Below, in pieces: positions 1 through 4,818 of a DNA stretch of 9,857 bases (within the stretch, counting starts at the first letter, position 1; each line of letters begins with the position of its first letter). The notes below the pieces were generated by a model that was given only the letters and a program-made list of their open reading frames with translations, did no database searches and had not been told where the DNA came from. Where the stretch lies: the NCBI GenBank assembly GCA_015490215.1, contig WFYH01000151.1:1-9857 (forward strand), written 5' to 3'. This stretch comes from Aquificaceae bacterium (GTDB taxonomy: Bacteria; Aquificota; Aquificia; Aquificales; Aquificaceae). The translations under genes and the position numbers were made by a program.

Positions 1-222
1 AAGAAGGAGGCAGATGCCGCCCTCAAGGCAGCTGTGGCAGCCATCTCTAAAGCCCTCAAGAACGGAGAGAGGGTTGCCATACCCGGACTCGGAATCTTTA
101 CCGTTAAGCAGAGAGCTGCCAGAAAGGGAAGGAATCCCAGAACGGGAGAGGTCATAGAGATACCCGCCAGAAAGGTGGTAGCCTTCAAACCCGCCAAAGA
201 CCTCAGGGAAAGCATAAAGTAA
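1..222 (+). CDS. hup: HU/IHF-family DNA-binding protein, 5'-truncated by window edge
   Basis: Small histone-like protein that binds and bends DNA as a dimer and compacts the nucleoid. The frame is open from base 1 to a TAA at 220-222 and gives 73 residues. HU proteins are about 90 residues, so roughly the first 17, including the start codon, lie outside the window. Visible family features are the helical segment rich in Ala and Lys, the PGLGIFTV strand, the DNA-binding beta-arm with the tip motif GRNPRTGE (the conserved Pro that intercalates in DNA), and the ending VAFKPAKDLRESI. A GTG at 34 could be read as a start but would remove the N-terminal dimer helix, so it is not the real one. HU versus an IHF subunit cannot be settled from this part; a lone gene with this arm favours HU. 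It is followed after nine bases by a GC-rich stem-loop and then rsmE. Confidence 0.93.
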   Translation, partial: KKEADAALKAAVAAISKALKNGERVAIPGLGIFTVKQRAARKGRNPRTGEVIEIPARKVVAFKPAKDLRESIK

Positions 223-231
223 CTCCGCTTT

Positions 232-251
232 CGGGGGCTTCTCCGCCCCCG
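232..251 (+). terminator. GC-rich stem-loop between hup and rsmE
   Basis: Perfect 7-bp stem CGGGGGC / GCCCCCG with a 6-base loop TTCTCC, beginning nine bases after the hup stop. Flanking TTT and AAA could add pairs past a one-base bulge. No U-run follows: the next bases are CAAAATG, where ATG is the rsmE start. It is therefore a poor intrinsic terminator. It may be a 3' end stabiliser for hup mRNA, a weak attenuator, or a structure that limits ribosome access to rsmE. The structure is seen; the role is not known. Confidence 0.45.
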
Positions 252-255
252 CAAA

Positions 256-954
256 ATGTATACCTTCTTTGCGGACAATAAAAATTCGGATTTCTTTTTC
301 ATAACCTCCCCCGAAGAACTTAAACACTTCAGGGTAAGAAGGATAAGGATAGGGGAGAAGGTAAACCTTATATGGGAAGGGAATCTTTACACCGCCGAGG
401 TAGTAAAAGCCGAAAAAGATAAGGTTCTTTGCAAACCTCTGGGAAAAGCCACTTCACGTAAACCTTCCATACGCCTTTATGTCCTCCAAGCGGTCCCCGT
501 AGACCTGTCCGCCTTTGAGGAGGTAATACGCATATGCACCGAATTGGGCGTCTCGGAGATTTACCCCCTTATTACCGAGAGGAGCTTCAGGAAAAGGGAC
601 GTTCTGATAAAGAAGCTACCGAGGTGGGAAAGGATTTCGAAGGAATCCATGAAGCAGTGCAGGAGACCTTGGTTTCTGGTAATCCACGATCCTGTCAAGC
701 TTGAGAGCCTATCTCCTCCTGCGGAGCTTAACTTCTTCCTTGACAGCTTCGGCGAAGGAAAAGCTATAAAGAATTTGGACTTCAAAGGAGCCTCTTCACT
801 TTCTCTGCTGATAGGTCCAGAGGGTGGTTTCTCCGAAAGGGAAGGGGAGCTGATAAAGGAGAAAGGTTTCATTCCTGTGAAGCTGGAACCCTACACCCTC
901 AGGGTTCAAACCGCCGTAGCGGTGTCCGCAGGGCTTATAGTGAACCTTGCTTAA
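256..954 (+). CDS. rsmE: 16S rRNA (uracil(1498)-N(3))-methyltransferase RsmE
   Basis: SPOUT-class enzyme that transfers a methyl group from S-adenosylmethionine to N3 of U1498 (E. coli numbering) of 16S rRNA in the assembled small subunit. The 232-residue length is normal (about 230-245). Residues 1-70 form the PUA-like RNA-binding domain, with HFRVRRIRIGEKV at 24-36. The trefoil-knot catalytic domain follows, with TELGVSEIYPLITERS (95-110), KESMKQCRRP (129-138), the SAM-binding loop IGPEGGFSEREGE (186-198) and LEPYTLRVQTA (210-220). The start at 256 gives MYTFF, the usual family N-terminus, but no Shine-Dalgarno sequence precedes it and a stem-loop ends four bases upstream. The last motif is usually LRTETA; here it is LRVQTA, keeping Arg216 but not the conserved Thr-Glu pair. 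The 3' end overlaps the end of the opposing regulator gene by 20 bases. Confidence 0.93.
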   Translation: MYTFFADNKNSDFFFITSPEELKHFRVRRIRIGEKVNLIWEGNLYTAEVVKAEKDKVLCKPLGKATSRKPSIRLYVLQAVPVDLSAFEEVIRICTELGVSEIYPLITERSFRKRDVLIKKLPRWERISKESMKQCRRPWFLVIHDPVKLESLSPPAELNFFLDSFGEGKAIKNLDFKGASSLSLLIGPEGGFSEREGELIKEKGFIPVKLEPYTLRVQTAVAVSAGLIVNLA

Positions 955-2281
955 CCTTTATTCCATAAGCTTTCACCTTCCTATATAGGTTTGAAAGGTC
1001 CATGCCTATCTTTGAGGCTACCTTTTTCATATCGTAGTCGTATTCCCGCAACTTGTCCTCTATGTATCTCTTTTCAAATTCCCTTTTGGCTTCTTTGAAC
1101 TTGTCCATGCGGAATATGTAGCTGTAATCACGGGAAAACTTCTTTAGACCAAGCCCTATGTGCTCGGGCTTTATGACGTCGCTGTCGCAAAGGATAACTA
1201 TCCTTTCCATGAGGTTCTTAAGCTCCCTGACGTTTCCCTTCCAGCGGTGGCTAAGGAGCACCTCCTTGGCTTCTTCGGAGAGGACCTTGCAGTCTTTTTT
1301 ATACTCCTTAGCGAACTTATTCAGAAAATGCTCCGCAAGCAGGATTATATCCTCACCTCTCTCCCTTAAAGGAGGGAGTTCTATGGTGAATACAGAAATC
1401 CTATAAAAAAGATCTTCCCTGAATTTACCTTCTTGAATGGCGGCGTTTATGTCCTTGTTGGAGGCGGAAACAATTCTGACGTCAACCTCTATTTTCTGGG
1501 TCCCCCCTAAGCGGGAAAAGCATCCCGTTTCTATCACCCTCAGGAGCTTGGCTTGAGCTTTTAGGTCCATGTCTCCTATCTCGTCCAAGAAAAGAGTTCC
1601 GCCGTCCGCAAGCTCAAACTTGCCCTTCTTGCGCTGAACCGCTCCGGTAAAGGCGCCCTTTTCGTAGCCGAAGAGCTCTGACTCTATGAGGTCGTTAGGG
1701 AGGGAGGCGCAGTTTATATCCACAAACTGTCCCCTTCTACCCGAGTGGCGGTGGATGAGCTTTGCCACCAGCTCTTTTCCTGTTCCGCTCTCCCCCAATA
1801 TCAGGACGGGGGCTTTGCTCTTGGCTATGCGGGGTATCATCCTCTTTATCTCAAGGAGCTTGGGGGAGTTTCCTATAAGTTCTATTTCTTCTTCCTCTTC
1901 CGAGCGGAGCTTGGTTTTGAGTTCTGACAGGGCATGCTCAACAGTTATCAGGAACTTGTCCATTGAAAAGGGTTTCTCCAAAAAGTCATAGGCACCTTTC
2001 TTTAGAGCCTTTACCGCAAGCTCAACGTTTCCGTGTCCCGTTATTACAACTACCTCCGAATCGGGAGAGATATCCTTTATGGTGTCTATAAACTGAACCC
2101 CGTCCCCGTCGGGCATCCAAACGTCAAGGACTATCACATGGAAAAACTCGGAGGAGATCAGATCCTTTGCCTCTTTCAAGGTGGAGGCGCTCTTTACCTT
2201 AAAACCTTCTTCTTTAAGCAGAGAGGAAAGAGACTCCCTTATTCCCTCCTCATCGTCAACCACAAGAACCTTTGCAACCAT
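935..2281 (-). CDS. ntrC4: Sigma54-dependent response regulator, NtrC4-like
   Basis: Two-component transcription activator (448 residues) that on phosphorylation uses ATP to open sigma54-RNA polymerase promoters. Receiver domain 1-120: acidic pocket at D9-E12, phospho-acceptor D53 in LDVWMPDGDG, T81, K103. AAA+ domain about 135-375: Walker A GESGTGKE (163-170), the sigma54-contact loop GAFTGA (209-214), Walker B GGTLFLDEIGD (227-237), arginine fingers in FREDLFYR, sensor II WKGNVRELKN. Fis-type helix-turn-helix at about 400-443, ending in KKVASKIGMDLSNLYRKVKAYG. All key residues are present. The sequence strongly resembles A. aeolicus NtrC4 as I remember it (LDVWMPDGDG and IAKSKAPVL are shared); the symbol rests on that memory. 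No histidine kinase is in the window, so it is an orphan here. It lies 53 bases downstream of acs on the same strand and could be read through from it. The ATG has no clear ribosome binding site (ACGCGG precedes it), but no better start is visible. Confidence 0.92.
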   Translation of the reverse strand: MVAKVLVVDDEEGIRESLSSLLKEEGFKVKSASTLKEAKDLISSEFFHVIVLDVWMPDGDGVQFIDTIKDISPDSEVVVITGHGNVELAVKALKKGAYDFLEKPFSMDKFLITVEHALSELKTKLRSEEEEEIELIGNSPKLLEIKRMIPRIAKSKAPVLILGESGTGKELVAKLIHRHSGRRGQFVDINCASLPNDLIESELFGYEKGAFTGAVQRKKGKFELADGGTLFLDEIGDMDLKAQAKLLRVIETGCFSRLGGTQKIEVDVRIVSASNKDINAAIQEGKFREDLFYRISVFTIELPPLRERGEDIILLAEHFLNKFAKEYKKDCKVLSEEAKEVLLSHRWKGNVRELKNLMERIVILCDSDVIKPEHIGLGLKKFSRDYSYIFRMDKFKEAKREFEKRYIEDKLREYDYDMKKVASKIGMDLSNLYRKVKAYGIKVKQGSL

Positions 2282-2302
2282 CCGCGTTTATTTAATTTAA
2301 CA

Positions 2303-2325
2303 CAGGCGGGGGAAAGCCCCGCCCG
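2303..2325 (-). terminator. GC-rich stem-loop between acs and the NtrC4-like gene
   Basis: Read on the minus strand, a 9-bp stem (eight Watson-Crick pairs and one G-U) closes a 5-base loop CTTTC; the core is GGCGGGG / CCCCGCC. It starts ten bases after the acs stop. It is followed by TGTTAAATTAAAT, which is AT-rich but not a clean U-run, so termination is probably partial at best. It could be the acs 3' end, an attenuator reducing read-through into the regulator, or an mRNA stabiliser. Confidence 0.55.
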
Positions 2326-2334
2326 ACGGAAAAA

Positions 2335-4236
2335 TCAGTCTTCAAGGGTGGATACGTCCCCGACGTCAAGACCGAGTTCTCTGGCTTTAAGGACCCTCCT
2401 CATTATCTTTCCGCTTCTGGTTTTGGGGAGTTTATCGACGAACTCTATCTCGTCGGGCACCGCTATGGGTCCGAGGATATTCCTCACGTGAAGTTTTAGT
2501 TCTTCAACGAGCTTGTCCGAGGGTTCAACTCCTTTTTTGAGGATGACAAATGCTTTTATGGACTCTCCCTTTACTTCGTGGGGCTTTCCTATAACCGCAG
2601 CCTCGGCTACTGCGGGGTGATCCACGAGAGCACTTTCCACCTCCATGGTTCCTATTCTGTGACCAGCGACGTTTATAACGTCATCCGCCCTTCCGAGGAT
2701 CATTATGTAGCCTTCTTCATCGTAAGATGCCAAGTCACCGGCGAAGTATACACCGGGTATGGTGTTCCAATATTTCTCATACCTTTCCGGTTCACCCCAG
2801 CAGGTTCTGAGCATGGAGGGCCAAGGGGTCTTTATAACGAGGAAACCGACAGTATCGGGGGGGAGCCTGTTTCCGTCTTTGTCAACTATATCCACCTCAA
2901 CGGTAAACATGGGCTTGCCGGCTTTTCCGGGCTTTGCGGGGTAGGAAGGCACCGTGGTTATCATGTGGGCACCCGTTTCTGTCTGCCACCAAGTGTCCAC
3001 TATCACACACTTGCCCCTTCCTATGTTCTCGTAATACCAGTGCCAAGCCTCGGGGTTTATCGGTTCTCCTACGGATCCAAGTATCCTGAGGGAGGATAGG
3101 TCGTATTTGGCGGGCCACTCCTCACCGTATCTCATGAACATCCTTATGGCGGTGGGAGCGGTGTAGAAGACGTTTACCCTGTATTTTTCTACGTAGCTCC
3201 ACCATCTTCCGGGGTCGGGATAGTCCGGTGCACCCTCCACCACCAAGGAGGTTACGCCGTTGGCAAGGATTCCGTAAACTATGTAGGAGTGTCCGGTGAT
3301 CCATCCTATATCTGCGGTGCACCAATAGATATCGTCCTCGTGAAGGTCAAAGACAACCTTTGAGGTAAAGTAGGTCTGAACCATGTAACCCCCGGTGGTG
3401 TGGAGGACACCCTTGGGCTTTCCGGTTGTGCCGGAAGTGTAGAGAATGAAGAGGGGATCTTCCGCATCCATTACCTCGGGTTCGCAGTAAGGTTCTGCAT
3501 TTTTGACCATCTGGTTGAAGTCCACAAACATATCGCCTACATCTTCTGTAAGGACGTCTCCGTCCCTGTCCCAGACGATAACCTTTTCTACAAAGTCAAG
3601 CCCATCTATAGCCTTCTGAACGGTGGGAAGGAGGTCTATCCTTTTACCCCTTCTTTTTGTGTAGCTTGCGGTCACCACCACCTTCGCCTTTGCGTCCTCT
3701 ATTCTCGTTCTAAGGGCACCCTCCGAAAAGCCTGCGAACACTACGCTGTGTATCGCTCCTATCCTTGCACAGGCGAGCATTGTGGCTATCGCCTCTATGG
3801 TGTTGGGCATGTATATGGACACCCTGTCCCCTTTTTGAACTCCGAGGGACTTTAGACCGTTGGCTATCCTGCAGACCAGTTCAAGGAGCTCACCGTAGGT
3901 TATCTTCCTCTCATTGTTGTCTTCGTCCAAGTAGATGTAAGCCACCTTGTTGCGCTTTCCGCTGTTAACGTGCCTGTCAAGGCAGTTGTAGGTTATGTTC
4001 GTTTTCCCACCTATGAACCACTTGGCGTAGGGGAATTTCCACTCCAAGACCTTGTCCCACTTCTTGAACCAGTGGAGTTCCTCCGCCACCTTAGCCCAGA
4101 AGCCCTCTCTGTCCTTTACCGACTCCTGATATAGGCTCTCATAGTCTTTTATCCACGCCCTCTCCACGAACTCCTTAGGAGGCTCGTATTTCTCCTTGAC
4201 CTTAAGGAGAACCTCCGCCTTTTCTTTCTCCGCCAT
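2335..4236 (-). CDS. acs: Acetyl-CoA synthetase (AMP-forming)
   Basis: Cytoplasmic enzyme of the ANL superfamily: acetate + ATP + CoA gives acetyl-CoA + AMP + PPi, through an acetyl-AMP intermediate. The chosen start gives 633 residues, close to the family's usual 640-660. N-terminal ACS region with RAWIKDYESLY and KWFIGGKTNITYNCLDRHV; adenylate-forming motif YTSGTTGKPKG (266-276); VDTWWQTETG (413-422), whose Trp pair lines the small acetate pocket and argues for acetate over longer acids; hinge and C-terminal motif GRADDVINVAGHR (515-527); PKTRSGKIMRR with Lys610, the catalytic lysine that is acetylated in other bacteria. A GTG nine bases upstream at 4245 lies inside the ribosome binding site AAGGAGGTG, so the ATG at 4236, eight bases after GGAGG, is preferred. 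It is divergent from the symporter operon and followed by the NtrC4-like gene. Confidence 0.96.
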   Translation of the reverse strand: MAEKEKAEVLLKVKEKYEPPKEFVERAWIKDYESLYQESVKDREGFWAKVAEELHWFKKWDKVLEWKFPYAKWFIGGKTNITYNCLDRHVNSGKRNKVAYIYLDEDNNERKITYGELLELVCRIANGLKSLGVQKGDRVSIYMPNTIEAIATMLACARIGAIHSVVFAGFSEGALRTRIEDAKAKVVVTASYTKRRGKRIDLLPTVQKAIDGLDFVEKVIVWDRDGDVLTEDVGDMFVDFNQMVKNAEPYCEPEVMDAEDPLFILYTSGTTGKPKGVLHTTGGYMVQTYFTSKVVFDLHEDDIYWCTADIGWITGHSYIVYGILANGVTSLVVEGAPDYPDPGRWWSYVEKYRVNVFYTAPTAIRMFMRYGEEWPAKYDLSSLRILGSVGEPINPEAWHWYYENIGRGKCVIVDTWWQTETGAHMITTVPSYPAKPGKAGKPMFTVEVDIVDKDGNRLPPDTVGFLVIKTPWPSMLRTCWGEPERYEKYWNTIPGVYFAGDLASYDEEGYIMILGRADDVINVAGHRIGTMEVESALVDHPAVAEAAVIGKPHEVKGESIKAFVILKKGVEPSDKLVEELKLHVRNILGPIAVPDEIEFVDKLPKTRSGKIMRRVLKARELGLDVGDVSTLED

Positions 4237-4242
4237 CTTTTT

Positions 4243-4251
4243 CACCTCCTT
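4243..4251 (-). promoter_or_regulatory. acs ribosome binding site (decides the start)
   Basis: Minus-strand AAGGAGGTG with GGAGG eight bases before the ATG at 4236. The upstream GTG at 4245 overlaps this site and cannot be the start if it is used. The identical nine-base site at the same spacing precedes the divergent DUF4212 gene. Confidence 0.85.
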
Positions 4252-4268
4252 GCGGTTATTTGCTTTAC

Positions 4269-4297
4269 ATTTTAACCCCGAGACGTGCTCCTAACAA
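4269..4297 (-). promoter_or_regulatory. Predicted acs promoter (sigma70 type)
   Basis: Minus strand: -35 TTGTTA (4297-4292), 17-base spacer, -10 TAAAAT (4274-4269, five of six consensus bases). Predicted transcription start is near 4262, giving a leader of about 25 bases with a strong ribosome binding site. The -35 lies just downstream of a palindrome. This was found by eye and the start point is not proven. Confidence 0.55.
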
Positions 4298-4313
4298 GCT
4301 TGCAAACTGCTTC

Positions 4314-4326
4314 AAAACGCCGTTTT
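4314..4326. promoter_or_regulatory. Palindrome, putative operator for acs
   Basis: AAAACGCCGTTTT, a perfect 6-bp inverted repeat around one central base (4320). It matches the site at 4473-4487 at 13 of 15 positions (AAAACGCCGTTTTAT versus AAAACAACGTTTTAT). Its centre is about 58 bases upstream of the predicted acs start, just above the -35, a typical place for an activator. The binding protein is unknown. Confidence 0.6.
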
Positions 4327-4470
4327 ATTTTCATTAAATTAGAATATAACCATAAAGCAAAATGCCAATATTTAAAAGGACTTTCCTTCTTCTCCATCAG
4401 CGTGTATACTCACTTCGGGAAACTAAAGGTCAATTTCTCCCATTTCAAAAACGGATCAAATCTTTAAACA

Positions 4471-4487
4471 ATAAAACAACGTTTTAT
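4471..4487. promoter_or_regulatory. Palindrome, putative operator for the symporter operon
   Basis: ATAAAAC-AAC-GTTTTAT, a perfect 7-bp inverted repeat with a 3-base spacer, centred on 4479. The centre is about 55 bases upstream of the predicted start of the symporter operon and 159 bases from the matching acs-side palindrome. Having the same site in the same place on both promoters suggests one shared regulator. Confidence 0.6.
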
Positions 4488-4499
4488 AAATTCACAGGT

Positions 4500-4527
4500 T
4501 TGACACTTTCAAAGGTTCTTTTATAAA
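4500..4527 (+). promoter_or_regulatory. Predicted promoter of the symporter operon (sigma70 type)
   Basis: Perfect -35 TTGACA (4500-4505), 16-base spacer, -10 TATAAA (4522-4527). Predicted start is near 4534, with a leader of about 30 bases containing the ribosome binding site at 4549-4557. It probably drives all four genes to 8944. Confidence 0.65.
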
Positions 4528-4531
4528 CTTT

Positions 4532-4544
4532 AAAACTATGTTTA
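4532..4544. promoter_or_regulatory. Third, weaker copy of the palindrome at the predicted start point
   Basis: AAAAC-TAT-GTTTA matches nine of the ten arm bases of AAAAC-N3-GTTTT. Its centre (4538) is 59 bases from the centre of the second palindrome and sits on the predicted transcription start, where a bound protein would be expected to block initiation. In such AT-rich DNA a chance match is possible. Confidence 0.3.
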
Positions 4545-4548
4545 ACTC

Positions 4549-4557
4549 AAGGAGGTG
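4549..4557 (+). promoter_or_regulatory. DUF4212 gene ribosome binding site (decides the start)
   Basis: AAGGAGGTG, with GGAGG (4551-4555) eight bases before the ATG at 4564. A GTG at 4555 that would add three residues lies inside this site, so the ATG is chosen. Confidence 0.85.
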
Positions 4558-4563
4558 TGCGGG

Positions 4564-4815
4564 ATGGACAGGGAAAAGTTGGAAGCTTACCACAGGGAGA
4601 ACGTTCGGCTCATTTCCATTCTCCTTATCATATGGTTTTTAGTCTCCTACGTGGGGGCACTTCTTGCCAAGCCTTTGAGTAAGTTCACCATCTTCGGATT
4701 CCCGATGCACTATTGGGTCAGCGCTCAGGTGTCGGTTATAACCTTTGTGATTCTCATATTCGTCTACGCCTACGTTATGAACAAACTGGATCAAAAGTAT
4801 GGAGTGGAGGAGTGA
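4564..4815 (+). CDS. DUF4212 protein, sodium/solute symporter small subunit
   Basis: Small membrane protein of 83 residues. A charged N-terminus (MDREKLEAYHRENVRL) is followed by two predicted membrane helices at about 17-36 and 53-72, joined by a loop with the motif KPLSKFTIFGFPMHYWVSAQ, then a short charged tail. This layout and the FGFPMHYWVSAQ loop fit the family (DUF4212) that is found next to VC_2705-type symporters and is regarded as their small subunit. Its biochemical role is not established as far as I know. It is the first gene of the operon. Its stop is separated by only three bases from the start of the large symporter subunit, and the GGAGGAG that serves that gene (4806-4812) lies inside this coding region, which suggests translational coupling and matched synthesis of the two subunits. 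Confidence 0.88.
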   Translation: MDREKLEAYHRENVRLISILLIIWFLVSYVGALLAKPLSKFTIFGFPMHYWVSAQVSVITFVILIFVYAYVMNKLDQKYGVEE

Positions 4816-4818
4816 GCC

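Larger units (their letters stand above)
4237..4563. other. Divergent AT-rich control region between acs and the symporter operon
   Basis: A 327-base stretch without a credible gene, clearly richer in A+T than its neighbours. From left to right it holds the acs ribosome binding site, a predicted acs promoter, a palindrome (4314-4326), a central AT-rich part with A/T tracts, a second near-identical palindrome (4471-4487), a predicted promoter for the symporter operon, a weaker third palindrome (4532-4544) and the DUF4212 ribosome binding site. A short open frame at 4285-4467 has no ribosome binding site and low-complexity content, and is not a gene. No structured RNA or sigma54 (GG-N10-GC) promoter was found by eye. 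Confidence 0.8.

Noticed and set aside
561..872. Antisense and other overlapping open frames within rsmE, acs, ntrC4, the symporter and the DUF294 gene
   Set aside because: They lie inside genes with clear family motifs, lack ribosome binding sites, and their products show no recognisable domains.
4237..4245. GTG at 4245 as the acs start (adds three residues)
   Set aside because: The GTG is part of the ribosome binding site AAGGAGGTG; the ATG at 4236 has ideal spacing.
4254..4277. GGTTA / TAACC inverted repeat near the acs start point
   Set aside because: Only 5-bp arms with a long loop; easily chance in AT-rich DNA.
4340..4370. Minus-strand TTGGCATTTTGCTT as a sigma54 promoter
   Set aside because: GG and GC are six bases apart, not ten. 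A second GG...GC pair nearby has nine.
4403..4433. Minus-strand TTGACC ... TATACA as an acs promoter
   Set aside because: The spacer is 19 bases and the leader would be about 160 bases; the promoter at 4269-4297 fits better.
4285..4467. Small open frame in the divergent region
   Set aside because: No ribosome binding site, low-complexity product, and it overlaps the predicted acs promoter and first palindrome.
4555..4563. GTG at 4555 as the DUF4212 start
   Set aside because: It overlaps the ribosome binding site; the ATG at 4564 is correctly spaced and gives the usual family N-terminus.
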